A stretch of 64,000 nt of DNA, from positions 124,001 through 188,000 of the forward strand of contig DAITSJ010000002.1 of assembly GCA_036843405.1 (NCBI GenBank). Direction: 5' to 3'. Under the pieces are notes generated by a model that ran no database searches, was not told the DNA's origin, and worked only from the letters and a program-made list of their open reading frames with translations. Position numbers and translations under genes: made by a program. Position 1 is the first letter of the stretch; each line of letters starts with the position of its first letter. The stretch is from DGNJ01 sp002388905. Lineage in GTDB: Bacteria; Pseudomonadota; Gammaproteobacteria; Pseudomonadales; Porticoccaceae. This document shows positions 27,009 to 35,924 of this stretch, in pieces.

Positions 27009-28175
27009 ATGACACAATCTGCACGCCGGAATACCGAGTGGCTGCCCACAGTCGAAGCGCTTTTCGATCAGTACCCACTGTCGGATTACCTGCGGGAAAA
27101 TGTCCGCAAGGGGCTGGAGCCGTTACTGGAAGCCCTGGCCGAGGAAGACGGCCTCAACGCCAACGGCCGGGCGCGGGCAGTGGCCAATATCCATGACGAT
27201 CTGCGTCGCCTCAAGGCCATTGCCGACGACCGGGAACGTTACCCGCAAATTGCCGAAGTACCCATCCGGCGTCCGTTGTTTATCCTGGGCCTGCCGCGTT
27301 GCGGCACCAGTTTTCTGCACGCCCTTATCGACGGCGACCCGGATGTGAGGACGCCACTGATGTGGGAAGTGGCGAACCCCTCGCCGCCGCCCGAGGCGGC
27401 CACCTTCGACACCGATCCGCGTATCGCCGAATTCGACGCCTACATCGAGCGGGAGTTCGGAGGCAAGCTTGATGACCTCAAGAAAGGCCATCCCATCGGC
27501 GCCAAAATCCCCCAGGAGTGCGGCTCCTTCATGACCACCTCCTTTCACAGTTCCAACCCGGTGATGATCAACCGGGTGCCGGGCTTCTACCGGTGGTTCC
27601 TCCAGGCCGACCTGACCTTCCGTTACGAAGTCCACAAGATGTGGCTGCAACACCTGAGCTGGAAAAACCCGGGCAAGCAATGGGTCCTGAAAATCCAGGA
27701 ACACATGTACGCCATGCCCGAATTGCTGTCGGTATATCCGGACGCGGTTTTCGTCCAGCCGCACCGGGATCCGGTAACCGTCATCGCCTCCATTTCCCAG
27801 TTGATCCGGGTGATTCGCAGCGTCGCCTACGACTATCAGGACCCGGTGGCCCTGGGGCACGAATTCCTGCATCTCTGGCACGACGGCCTGGAGCGGATGA
27901 TGGATTACCGGGCCAGACACCCCGAACTGCCCATCTACGACATGCGCTACAAGGACCTGGTGGCGGACCCGGTGAAGGCCGTGGGCGGCATCTACAAGCG
28001 TTTTGGCATGGATTACACCCAGGCGGCCCAGGACGGCGTCCGCCGCTGGCTCGAAGAAAATCCCGCCGGCAAGCACGGCAAGCACAAGTACACCCTGGAG
28101 GACTTCGGCCTCGACGAGGACAAGGTGCGGGATGTCTACGGCGACTATATCGAAACCTACCGGGACTATATCTGA
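27009..28175 (+). CDS. Sulfotransferase family protein
   Basis: This protein of 388 residues is a PAPS-dependent sulfotransferase of the large bacterial type. It shows the 5'-phosphosulfate loop FILGLPRCGTSFL (91-103) and the 3'-phosphate region VQPHRDP and IYDMRYKDLVADP. A helical N-terminus precedes the fold. The acceptor is unknown; relatives act on lipids, carbohydrates or polyketides. An AAGGA lies just before the ATG at 27009. The gene is followed after 14 bases by a DUF1214-type protein, so the two form an operon. Confidence 0.85.
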   Translation: MTQSARRNTEWLPTVEALFDQYPLSDYLRENVRKGLEPLLEALAEEDGLNANGRARAVANIHDDLRRLKAIADDRERYPQIAEVPIRRPLFILGLPRCGTSFLHALIDGDPDVRTPLMWEVANPSPPPEAATFDTDPRIAEFDAYIEREFGGKLDDLKKGHPIGAKIPQECGSFMTTSFHSSNPVMINRVPGFYRWFLQADLTFRYEVHKMWLQHLSWKNPGKQWVLKIQEHMYAMPELLSVYPDAVFVQPHRDPVTVIASISQLIRVIRSVAYDYQDPVALGHEFLHLWHDGLERMMDYRARHPELPIYDMRYKDLVADPVKAVGGIYKRFGMDYTQAAQDGVRRWLEENPAGKHGKHKYTLEDFGLDEDKVRDVYGDYIETYRDYI

Positions 28176-28189
28176 AAAGGAGGGTGACC

Positions 28190-29386
28190 ATGGCGCACAA
28201 CAGCGACACGGATCTAACGGAACTGCCCGGTTGGGCGGATTACCTGGCAAAACTCCGCCAGTCCGAGGACCTGCGGGAATTGCTGGAGGACCCGGACGAC
28301 CGGGCCCAGCTCCAGGACTTTTACGAACTCCTGGTCAAGAGCTTCACCGCCGGCTTTTTCAGCGCGGTCAGCGACCCGGACTACCCCGACTTCGTGCCGT
28401 CGGTGAACACGGTACACAACACCGTGGGGGTCAATCCGGATTTCATCTACGGCTATACCCGGGTCAATGGCGAGGGGACCTACCGGCTCTCGGGGAAACG
28501 GGGCGACGGCCTGTTCGTGATGTTTGATTTCATCGCCGGGGGCATGGGAGTCATGGACGAACTGGGGCCCTCGATGGGCACCCTGGACCTGGACGACCTG
28601 GAACTGGGACCCGATGGCGAGTTCGATGTGCTCTTGAGCCCCGAACGACCGTCGGGCTATAACGGTCAATGGCGGCAGCTTCGTCCCGAAACCCGCACCA
28701 TTAACGTTCGCCAGGCATCCTACGACTGGGGCGCCAGCCGCGAACCGCGTATTGCCATCGAGCGTGTGGATATACCCCTGGAGCACCGGCCCGCGGGACC
28801 CGTCGACACCGCCCGGCGACTGGAACGCCTGATGGAATACCCCCTGCGCTACGCCGGCTTTGCCCTGAAACACATGAAAAACCAGCGCGACAGGGGCCTC
28901 TACAACCAGCTCGAGTACGACGACTGGGCCGGCCGTGGCGGTGTTGCCGGCCAGTATTACTACCAGGGTTTGTTCGATCTCGGCGAGGATGAAGCCCTGA
29001 TCCTGGAGACAGATTTGCCGGAGACCGTACGCTACTGGAACATCCAGCTTACCGACCGGCTGTGGAACTCCGTCAGCTGGCTCAACCACCAGAGCAGCCT
29101 TAACGGCGGCCAGGCGGTGCTCGACGGGGACGGCAGGTTCCGGGCGGTAATTTCAATCCGGGACCCGGGCGTGCCCAACTGGCTCGACCCGGCCGGTCGC
29201 GGGCGGGGCTTCCTCATGCTGCGCTGGAACGAGGCCAGTTCCGGCCCTCCGCCTGCCCTGCGGGTGGTACCCTTTGACAGGGTGCGGCAGGAACTTCCCG
29301 CCGACACGCCCTCGGTGAGCTTCGAGGACCGTCAGGAGCAACTCAGGGCGCGCCGGCGCAGCGTTCAGTTCCGGCGGCGCTGGTAG
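28190..29386 (+). CDS. DUF1214-domain protein partnered with a sulfotransferase
   Basis: This 398-residue protein starts at a strong AAAGGAGG site, 14 bases after the sulfotransferase stop. Its last third (about 270-365) matches the DUF1214 pattern: YYYQGLFDLGEDEALI, YWNIQLTDRLWNSV, then LDPAGRGRGFLMLRW. The N-terminal part is unassigned. No signal peptide or membrane helix is obvious, so a cytoplasmic protein is likely. Sulfotransferase and DUF1214 proteins are found together in other proteobacteria as far as I recall, but I cannot verify that here. The role may be in modification of a hydrophobic metabolite. Confidence 0.8.
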   Translation: MAHNSDTDLTELPGWADYLAKLRQSEDLRELLEDPDDRAQLQDFYELLVKSFTAGFFSAVSDPDYPDFVPSVNTVHNTVGVNPDFIYGYTRVNGEGTYRLSGKRGDGLFVMFDFIAGGMGVMDELGPSMGTLDLDDLELGPDGEFDVLLSPERPSGYNGQWRQLRPETRTINVRQASYDWGASREPRIAIERVDIPLEHRPAGPVDTARRLERLMEYPLRYAGFALKHMKNQRDRGLYNQLEYDDWAGRGGVAGQYYYQGLFDLGEDEALILETDLPETVRYWNIQLTDRLWNSVSWLNHQSSLNGGQAVLDGDGRFRAVISIRDPGVPNWLDPAGRGRGFLMLRWNEASSGPPPALRVVPFDRVRQELPADTPSVSFEDRQEQLRARRRSVQFRRRW

Positions 29387-29400
29387 GGATCGCCCTTAAC

Positions 29401-29823
29401 TCAATCGTCCCTGCCTTCCCTGCGGCCGCCGAACAGGGACCGGCGCAACTCCGGGCTGGCACCCAGTACGGTGCCCGCCACCAGGGCGATAATGGAAGCG
29501 TCGCGGGCATCGAAGTCGGCCTTCTCCATCATGGCCATCACCAGCGCGGCGGTGTCGCCGCCTTCCCCGGCGGACGCCGCTGGCGCCTCACCGGGGCTAT
29601 CATCGCTGCCGCGCCGGGTAACCAGCCAGGCCATCAGCATCAACAGGGTAGCGACGGCCAGCACGATAACGCCGGCCAGCAATGCCGCCGCCCAGGTGAC
29701 CAGGTGGGCCGCCAGCAATAAATAAAGCCCGGCCACCAGAAACCCCAGGGCAGTCAGGCCCAACAGGGTGACAAAAAAGAACAGGTAGCAGGCAACCAGC
29801 AGTTGAATCACGGTTTTTTTCAA
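29401..29823 (-). CDS. Small membrane protein, YqjE-like candidate
   Basis: This 140-residue protein has two long hydrophobic helices in the first 70 residues, then a low-complexity spacer and a soluble, partly helical tail with MEKADFDARDASIIALVAG. Its start is a TTG with GGGAGGG four bases upstream. It follows a DUF883-type gene by 55 bases, the order seen in yqjD-yqjE of enterics. The identity as YqjE is inferred from context and topology; sequence alone is weak. It is convergent with the DUF1214 gene. Confidence 0.6.
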   Translation of the reverse strand: MKKTVIQLLVACYLFFFVTLLGLTALGFLVAGLYLLLAAHLVTWAAALLAGVIVLAVATLLMLMAWLVTRRGSDDSPGEAPAASAGEGGDTAALVMAMMEKADFDARDASIIALVAGTVLGASPELRRSLFGGRREGRDD

Positions 29824-29878
29824 ACGGCCCTCCCGGACGGTTTCTTATCGACGGGTTTCCATCCGACGCTGAAAGGGG

Positions 29879-30166
29879 TTATTGCCGCTTCTGGTTGAGC
29901 AGCAGGCCGATAACGAACCCGGTGCCGAAGGCGGTGAGCACACTGGTAACCGGCTTTTCGTCGATGGCCTGGCCCACCGAGCCGATAGCGTCCTCGCCTT
30001 TTTGGCGCCATTGCTCGCCCTGTTGCCGGGCCCGCTCGTAGGTGGCCTTGCCCTGCTCGATACCGGCGGATTTCAAAGTGCCGGTAAGGTTGCGAATATC
30101 GTTTTGCAGACCGCTCAGGTCTTTCTTGAGCTGCTCGATTTCCTTGTTGACATCTTCGTTGGCCAT
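29879..30166 (-). CDS. DUF883 family protein (YqjD/ElaB-like)
   Basis: This 95-residue protein has a charged N-terminal coiled coil (VNKEIEQLKKDLSGLQNDI) and a single C-terminal membrane helix (TSVLTAFGTGFVIGLLL) ending in NQKRQ, the DUF883 layout. E. coli YqjD and ElaB are inner-membrane proteins that bind stationary-phase ribosomes. The start at 30166 has AAGGAGG just upstream. A YqjE-like gene follows on the same strand. Confidence 0.85.
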   Translation of the reverse strand: MANEDVNKEIEQLKKDLSGLQNDIRNLTGTLKSAGIEQGKATYERARQQGEQWRQKGEDAIGSVGQAIDEKPVTSVLTAFGTGFVIGLLLNQKRQ

Positions 30167-30311
30167 TGCGCCCTCCTTGAGGTTCATTCTAGCCGTGAAT
30201 AAAAGCAGATTTCTTTAGAACTATAGAACAGGGACCGCGCCATGACCAACTCGCATCCTTGACCTGGCGCATAAACTCCGTGGTTTCCCCGGTAATAATT
30301 AAAGGGCACCT

Positions 30312-31712
30312 CTAAAGATGAGTGGCAGCGCCCAGGAAAAGCTCCGCCGCCTCGCCCAGGGTTTCAGACAGGGTCGGGTGGGGATGCATGGTCAGGGCCA
30401 AATCCCGGGCCGTGGCTCCCATCTCCAGGGCATGGACGCCCTCGGCGATCAGGCCTTCGGCGCCGGCGCCCACCATCCCCACACCCAGGACCCGGCCATC
30501 CCGGGTGTCCAGAATCAGCTTTGTGAAGCCGTCGCCGGCACCCATGGTCAGGGCCCGGCCGGAGGCCCGCCAGGGAAAGCGGACAACCTCGACTTCCCGG
30601 CCCGCTGATTCGGCCTCCTTCTCCGTAAGACCGCACCAGGCCACCTGGGGATGGGTGTAGACCACGGCCGGCACGGCCCGGACGTCGTAAGCGGCGGGTT
30701 GCCCCGCAATCACCTCGGCGGCCACCTTGCCCTCGAACATGGCCTCGTGAGCCAGCAACATACCCCCGGCCACGTCGCCAATCGCATAGATATGATCGGT
30801 GCTGGTGCGCCGCCTGTGGTCAACGCGGATAAACCCGTCATCGTCGGTTTCCACCCCCGCATCGTCGAGTCCCAGGTCCTCGCTGTTGGGGGAACGACTC
30901 ACCGCCACCAGCACCCGGTCGAATTCCCGGCGGGCCTTTTTGCGGCCCTCGAGAACCACTCTCACCTTCTTGCGGGTTTCCCTGGCTTCGGTGACCTCGG
31001 TGTTGTAGTGAATCGCCTGGAAGATGTTCTGCAATCGCTTTTCCAGCGGCTCCACCAGATCCCGGTCGGCATTGCCCATAAGCCGGTCGGTGGCTTCGGC
31101 CAGGGTCACCCGCGAGCCCAGCGCGGCATAGACCGTGCCCAGTTCGAGGCCCACGTAGCCGCCGCCCACAACCAGCAATTTGTCGGGAATATCGGCCAGT
31201 TCCAGGGCGCCGGCGGAATCCATAATGCGACCCCCTTCCCGGAACTCGAGGCCGGGAAGCGGATTTGGCCGGGAACCCGTGGCGATCACCGCGTGGCGGA
31301 ACGCGATGGTGGCGGTATCCCCGCCCTCCACGGACAGGGTATTCCCGTCGCTAAAGCGGGCCCGACCGTTGAACACCTCGACGCCCTTTTTCCCGGCAAG
31401 CTTGTCCAGGCCGCCGGTCAGGGTATCGACGAGGCCGCTCTTCCATTCGCGGATCCCCGCCAGATCGATGCGGGGTGCCCGGAAGTGCAGTCCCCTGTCC
31501 GCCGCATGGTCCGTTTCCTCTATCAGATCACTTAGCGACAGCAGGGCCTTGGAGGGAATGCAGCCCCGTTTCAGGCAGGCACCGCCGAGGGTTTCCTCGT
31601 CGCTCACCAGGGCCACATCCAGCCCCAGGGCGGCGGCACGGAAAGCCGCGGCGTAACCGCCCGGCCCGCCGCCGATAACGGCCACATCGGTTTCTGTGCG
31701 CTTGTGCGTCAT
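30312..31712 (-). CDS. lpdA: Dihydrolipoyl dehydrogenase (E3)
   Basis: This protein of 466 residues is the flavoprotein E3. It has the N-terminal FAD loop IGGGPGGYAAA, the redox disulfide in GGACLKRGCIPSK, the central NAD loop GGGYVGLELG and a C-terminal dimer motif with HPHPTLSE. It reoxidises dihydrolipoamide on E2 and passes electrons to NAD+. It is the last gene of the leftward operon and begins eight bases after the E2 stop, so co-translation is likely. E3 is often shared by several 2-oxo acid dehydrogenases, but this copy looks dedicated to its operon. Confidence 0.95.
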   Translation of the reverse strand: MTHKRTETDVAVIGGGPGGYAAAFRAAALGLDVALVSDEETLGGACLKRGCIPSKALLSLSDLIEETDHAADRGLHFRAPRIDLAGIREWKSGLVDTLTGGLDKLAGKKGVEVFNGRARFSDGNTLSVEGGDTATIAFRHAVIATGSRPNPLPGLEFREGGRIMDSAGALELADIPDKLLVVGGGYVGLELGTVYAALGSRVTLAEATDRLMGNADRDLVEPLEKRLQNIFQAIHYNTEVTEARETRKKVRVVLEGRKKARREFDRVLVAVSRSPNSEDLGLDDAGVETDDDGFIRVDHRRRTSTDHIYAIGDVAGGMLLAHEAMFEGKVAAEVIAGQPAAYDVRAVPAVVYTHPQVAWCGLTEKEAESAGREVEVVRFPWRASGRALTMGAGDGFTKLILDTRDGRVLGVGMVGAGAEGLIAEGVHALEMGATARDLALTMHPHPTLSETLGEAAELFLGAATHL

Positions 31713-31720
31713 CTCTTACC

Positions 31721-33265
31721 CTAGACCGCCAGCAGGAAGGAATCGGGATCCTGCAGGGTTTCGACAATCGTGCGCAGGAATCGGGCGGCACTGGCGCCAT
31801 CGTTGAGACGGTGGTCGTAGACCAGGCACAGGGGTACCCGCAACCGGGGGACCATCTCGAAGTTATCGAGGTCGCCGCGAACGACGGGCTCAAGCCTCGC
31901 ACTGCCCACCCCCAGGATGGCGGCCTCCGGATAGTTAATGATGGGCGTGAAACTGTCGCCGCCAATGGGCCCGGGGTTGGTCAGGGTAAAAGTGCCGCCC
32001 TGCATTTCCTCCCGCTTGATGTCGCCCTGCCGGGTACGCTCGGCGAGCCCGGTGAGCTCCACGGCGAGTTCGGCGACACTCTTGCTGTCCGCATCCCGGA
32101 TCACGGGCACCAGCAGCCCCTGTTCCGTGGATACCGCGACACCGATATGGTGATATTCCTTGACCACAATCTCGCCATTTTCCTCGTCGAGGCTGGCGTT
32201 GAAATCGGGAAACTTCTTAAGGGCGGCGATCAGCGCCTTCATGATCAACACCGTCAGGGTCAGCTTGCCGCCCTGTTCTTCCACGGTAGCGCGCTGCTCC
32301 TTTCGAAACTGCTCGAGCTCGGTAATATCGGCCATTTCCCGATGCATGACGTGGGGAATCTGCGACCAGGACAGACTCATCTGCCGGGCCGTGGCCTTGC
32401 GCACGGACCGGAAAGGCTTGCGCTCGACGGGCCCCCAGCGACTGAAATCCGGTAATTCCGGCACCTCCCGCCCGGTGCTTTTGCGCCGCTCCCGGGACCC
32501 GCCGTCACCGCCCTCGGCATGGGCTCGGACGTCCTCCGCCGTGACCCGGCCCTCCGGGCCGCTGGCTTGCACCCGGTACAGGTCGACATCGAGCTCGCGG
32601 GCCAGGCGCCGGGTAGCGGGCGCCGCGGGGACAGGCCCCCGGGGCGCGGATTCCTCAGGTTCGGCCTTTTCCTTTTTTTGCTTTTGTTTTTTGTCGCCTT
32701 TATCTTTGCTTTTCCGCTTGCCGGACACCTTTTCCCGGCGCTTTTCTTTATCTTCCTCCAGGTCCTGGCCCCCGGTCTCTTCTTCCGATTCCGGCTCCTT
32801 ATCCGCTCTGTGTTCCTCGTCCTCCTTTTCCCGGTCTTCTTCTGTTTTTTCCCGGGCCGCTTTTTCTTTCCCTTTGCGCCCGCCTGTTTTTTCCCTTTTT
32901 TTAGTGCTTTTGCCTTTGTTTTTCTCTTTCTTTTCGTCGGTATCCGTTTCGCTTTCCTCCTCCCGGGCCTCACTGTCGCTGTCGACATCCTGGTCGCTGC
33001 CGGCACTTTCATCCTTGGCGGCATCTTCGCCCGTGTTGTAGGTGAGCAGCACATCGCCGACCCGGATCTGGTCGCCCTCCCCGACCCGGACATCCTCGAC
33101 GGTACCCGAGAAAGGCGCTTCCACGTCGTTGACCGCCTTGTCGGTTTCGATGCTCATCAGCACGGTGCCGTTCGATACCGGGTCACCGGCGGCTACGTGG
33201 ACTTCTCTCACTTCCGCTTCGTGAATACCCTCGCCGGGGTCCTGCAACCTGAATTCTTTGGCCAT
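31721..33265 (-). CDS. 2-oxo acid dehydrogenase E2 (dihydrolipoamide acyltransferase) with a highly charged linker
   Basis: This protein of 514 residues has one lipoyl domain (lipoyl lysine K43 in ETDKAVN), a long linker (about 80-212), an E3-binding domain (about 216-250) and a catalytic domain with H485 and D489 in YDHRLNDGASAARF. The acyl group moves from E1 to CoA on this subunit. Its linker is first acidic (Asp/Glu/Ser), then a mix of Lys, Glu and Arg over about 100 residues, instead of the usual Ala/Pro-rich arm. The ATG at 33265 has GAGAGGGG upstream; a longer frame is a shadow of the E1 beta gene. Confidence 0.93.
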   Translation of the reverse strand: MAKEFRLQDPGEGIHEAEVREVHVAAGDPVSNGTVLMSIETDKAVNDVEAPFSGTVEDVRVGEGDQIRVGDVLLTYNTGEDAAKDESAGSDQDVDSDSEAREEESETDTDEKKEKNKGKSTKKREKTGGRKGKEKAAREKTEEDREKEDEEHRADKEPESEEETGGQDLEEDKEKRREKVSGKRKSKDKGDKKQKQKKEKAEPEESAPRGPVPAAPATRRLARELDVDLYRVQASGPEGRVTAEDVRAHAEGGDGGSRERRKSTGREVPELPDFSRWGPVERKPFRSVRKATARQMSLSWSQIPHVMHREMADITELEQFRKEQRATVEEQGGKLTLTVLIMKALIAALKKFPDFNASLDEENGEIVVKEYHHIGVAVSTEQGLLVPVIRDADSKSVAELAVELTGLAERTRQGDIKREEMQGGTFTLTNPGPIGGDSFTPIINYPEAAILGVGSARLEPVVRGDLDNFEMVPRLRVPLCLVYDHRLNDGASAARFLRTIVETLQDPDSFLLAV

Positions 33266-33275
33266 ATGCCCCTCT

Positions 33276-34256
33276 CTAAAATTCCAATGCCGTTCTCGCC
33301 CCCGCAACGATACGCTCGACGCTGGGCAGGTAGGCCTGCTCCCTGGCAAAGTAGGGCACGATGGTGTCGTAGCCGGTGACCCGCTGCACGGGGGCCTCCA
33401 GGTAGTAAAAGGCTTTCTCGTTGATGCGTGCGATAAGCTCGGCACCGGGACCGAAGCTGCGGTGGGCTTCGTGAACGATGACCAACCGGCCGGTCTTGCG
33501 CACCGACTCGGCCACCGGGGCGTCGTCAAGGGGCGAGAGTGTCAGCAGGTCGATGACCTCCACCTCGACGCCATCTTCCCCGGACAGAACGTCGGCGGCC
33601 TCCAGCACCCGTTGGGTCATGGCGCCGTAGGTGACCACGGTAAGGTCGTCACCGTCCCGAGCGATCCGGGATTCGCCGATAGGCAGGGTTTCTTCCTTTT
33701 CCGGCACTTCCTCCCGGAAGGACCGGTAAATGAGCTTGCCCTCGAAGAACACCACCGGATCCGGGTCGCGAATGGCGCTGACCAGAAGCGCCCGGGCATT
33801 GCGCGGCCCCGAGGGAATCACCATCTTCAGGCCGGGGGTGTGGGCGTAGTAGACCTCACGGCTTTCGGAATGGTGCTCCAGGGCCCGGACTCCGCCACCG
33901 TAGGGCATGCGCACCACCATGGGCACCTGATACCGTCCCCGGGTACGCCAGCGCATCCGCGCCGCCTGGGATTCCAGCTGATGGAAGGCAAAGTAACTGA
34001 AACCGGAAAACTGCATTTCGCACACCGGCTTGAGGCCCTTGACAGCCATGCCCGTGGCCATGCCCACGATGGCGGATTCGGCCAGGGGCGTGTCCATGAC
34101 CCGGTCCTCCCCGAACCGGTCGCAAAGGCCATCGGTGACGCGGAAGACACCGCCATTGACACCCACATCGCAGCCCATGACGTGGACGCTTTCATCCTTT
34201 TCCATTTCCTGCCGGAGAGCCAGGTTGATGGCTTCCACCATGGTTAACTCAGCCAT
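33276..34256 (-). CDS. 2-oxo acid dehydrogenase E1 component, beta subunit
   Basis: This protein of 326 residues is the E1 beta subunit. It shows the family's MVEAINLALRQEM start, the GxDVGxxGGVFRVTDGL segment, DTPLAESAIVGMATGMA, and the VGRLVIVHEAHRSFGPGAEL C-terminal region in pieces. With E1 alpha it decarboxylates a 2-oxo acid with thiamine diphosphate. The gene overlaps the end of E1 alpha by eight bases, and E2 starts 10 bases after it. Either pyruvate or branched-chain 2-oxo acids may be the substrate; the sequence does not decide. Confidence 0.95.
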   Translation of the reverse strand: MAELTMVEAINLALRQEMEKDESVHVMGCDVGVNGGVFRVTDGLCDRFGEDRVMDTPLAESAIVGMATGMAVKGLKPVCEMQFSGFSYFAFHQLESQAARMRWRTRGRYQVPMVVRMPYGGGVRALEHHSESREVYYAHTPGLKMVIPSGPRNARALLVSAIRDPDPVVFFEGKLIYRSFREEVPEKEETLPIGESRIARDGDDLTVVTYGAMTQRVLEAADVLSGEDGVEVEVIDLLTLSPLDDAPVAESVRKTGRLVIVHEAHRSFGPGAELIARINEKAFYYLEAPVQRVTGYDTIVPYFAREQAYLPSVERIVAGARTALEF

Positions 34257-35343
34257 TGGCGTCGTCGTCCTCGTCTGTCATTGCTTTTCTCTGTGTGCCC
34301 AGGTATGCGGGCATTTCCCCGTAAAGGTGATCGAACATGACTTCCGGATGCCGGTCCAGCTCCGCCATGCGTTGCTCGGCCTCATCCCACGCTGACTTGA
34401 CCTCTTTTTCCAATTCTTCCTCGAGGCTTTCGATTTTTTTCTTGTTAAGCAGCTTGCGGGCCGTCAGGTACTTCCGGAAACGCTCAATAGGATCTTTTTT
34501 CTGCCACTGTTCTTCTTCTTTTTGGGTCCGGTATTTCCCGGGATCGTCAGCGGTGGTGTGCACGGCCATACGGTAGGTGACGCACTCGATCAGGGTCGGG
34601 CCATCGCCCTTGCGGGCCCGTTCGGCAGCTTCCGAGGCGGCGCTGTAAACCGCCAGGATATCGTTGCCGTCCACCTGGATGCCCGGTATGCCGTAGGCAA
34701 TAGCCTTCTGGGCCAGGGTGCCGGCGCGCGTCTGCTTTTCCCGGGGTACGGAGATCGCGTACTGGTTGTTTTCACAAACGAAAATAGTCGGTGTATTAAA
34801 AACGCCGGCGAAGTTCATGGCTTCGTGAAAGTCGCCCTCTGAGGTTGCGCCGTCGCCGAAATAGGTCATCGCCAGGTGCCCGCTGCCTTCCTGCTTGAGC
34901 GCGTAACCGATACCCACCGCGTGGGGTATCTGGGATGCCACGGGAATGGCGATGGGCAGGTCATTCTGGCCTTCGGGTATCTCCCCGCCCTCGTTGTAAC
35001 CGGCGTTGTAAAGCAACAACCCGGCGAGCGGGGTGCCCCGCCACAGGGCGGCGGCGCTCTGGCGGTAGGCGGGCACCATCCAGTCCTGGTCGTCGAGGAC
35101 CGCCACGGTACCGATCTGGCTGGCCTCCTGGCCGATAACGGGCGCGAACGTGCCCAGACGTCCCTGCCGCTGCCAGCGCAACTGGTGTTCGTCGAAGCGG
35201 CGGGCGCGCACCATGGCACGGTGCATGTCGAGCAGTAACTCCTTGCCGATCCTGGGCTCCAGGTCCTTGTCCGGCTTGCCCTTGGTATCGAGGATGCTCA
35301 GGTAATCGATAGTGCTTTCAAGGCCGATTTCCTTACGCGGCAC
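34249..35343 (-). CDS. 2-oxo acid dehydrogenase E1 component, alpha subunit
   Basis: This protein of 364 residues carries the thiamine-diphosphate motif GDGATSEGDFHEAMNFAG ending in NNQYAIS. It starts at a GTG with AGGAG nine bases upstream. It is the first gene of the operon E1 alpha, E1 beta, E2, E3. The N-terminal region (DMHRAMVRARRFDEHQLRWQ) resembles Bacillus-type pyruvate dehydrogenases as well as branched-chain enzymes, so I keep the general name. A hydrophilic C-terminal tail rich in Glu and Asp is present. Confidence 0.95.
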   Translation of the reverse strand: MPRKEIGLESTIDYLSILDTKGKPDKDLEPRIGKELLLDMHRAMVRARRFDEHQLRWQRQGRLGTFAPVIGQEASQIGTVAVLDDQDWMVPAYRQSAAALWRGTPLAGLLLYNAGYNEGGEIPEGQNDLPIAIPVASQIPHAVGIGYALKQEGSGHLAMTYFGDGATSEGDFHEAMNFAGVFNTPTIFVCENNQYAISVPREKQTRAGTLAQKAIAYGIPGIQVDGNDILAVYSAASEAAERARKGDGPTLIECVTYRMAVHTTADDPGKYRTQKEEEQWQKKDPIERFRKYLTARKLLNKKKIESLEEELEKEVKSAWDEAEQRMAELDRHPEVMFDHLYGEMPAYLGTQRKAMTDEDDDANG

Positions 35344-35534
35344 CAGCGGTTTCTCCTGTCCGATATGTGACCTAAGTATGGACCGGCATCACCCGAATTC
35401 AAGAAAACAACAGCCCCTCGATAGCGCGGGCGGCGAGCCAGATGGCAGAGCCGCAGCTTTACACTAGACTTAATTGCCAGTCTCCGGAACCGGCCGGAAC
35501 TGTCGCCAATGTGATCGAGGGAGAGCCAACCGCC

Positions 35535-35852
35535 ATGAGTCGCTCCAAGCCAGCATTTTACGCTTCAATGAAAAAGACCCACCCGGATTTTATCGGGGCC
35601 GTGGAAAACCTCGGTGTCACCCTGCGCGACGCAGGCCCCCTGGAGGAAACCACGTCCCAACTCGTGCAACTGGCGGCCGCCGCGGCCTCACGCTCGGAGG
35701 GAGCCGTACACAGCAACGTCAAACGTGCCCTGGAAGCGGGAGTGGAACCGGCCGCCATTCGCCATGCCCTGATCCTGCTCACCAGCACCATTGGTTTCCC
35801 CGCCGTCATGGCCGCCCTGAGCTGGGCCAGTGACGTTATCGACGCGGAATGA
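35535..35852 (+). CDS. Carboxymuconolactone-decarboxylase-family protein (AhpD-like, cysteine-free)
   Basis: This protein of 105 residues has the all-helical CMD fold, with the helix VHSNVKRALEAGVEPAAIRHAL as its core. The CxxC redox pair of AhpD peroxidase-type members is absent: the position reads SRSEGAVH, so alkylhydroperoxidase activity through that site is not expected. The ATG at 35535 has GGGAGAG 10 bases upstream; a longer in-frame start at 35442 is possible. It is divergent from the E1 alpha gene. Confidence 0.82.
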   Translation: MSRSKPAFYASMKKTHPDFIGAVENLGVTLRDAGPLEETTSQLVQLAAAAASRSEGAVHSNVKRALEAGVEPAAIRHALILLTSTIGFPAVMAALSWASDVIDAE

Positions 35853-35912
35853 TAAACCGGTCCTCTGCGTTGTTTCTGATCGCCTGCCCGGTATCCGGGC
35901 CTTGAATTGCCC

Positions 35913-35918
35913 TATAAT
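35913..35918 (+). promoter_or_regulatory. -10 box positioned for a leaderless patatin mRNA
   Basis: A perfect TATAAT ends six bases before the patatin ATG, so transcription would be expected to start at or next to the A of the start codon. No Shine-Dalgarno lies before that ATG. A matching -35 is not obvious. Confidence 0.4.
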
Positions 35919-35924
35919 CCGGCC

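Noticed and set aside
32650..33000. Pyrimidine-rich plus-strand tract as a possible triplex or regulatory element
   Set aside because: The tract follows directly from AAA, AAG and GAA codons of the linker on the other strand.
32160..33041. A Ser/Phe/Leu-rich open frame opposite the E2 gene
   Set aside because: It is the reverse complement of the Lys/Glu-rich linker, which gives Phe, Leu and Ser codons automatically.
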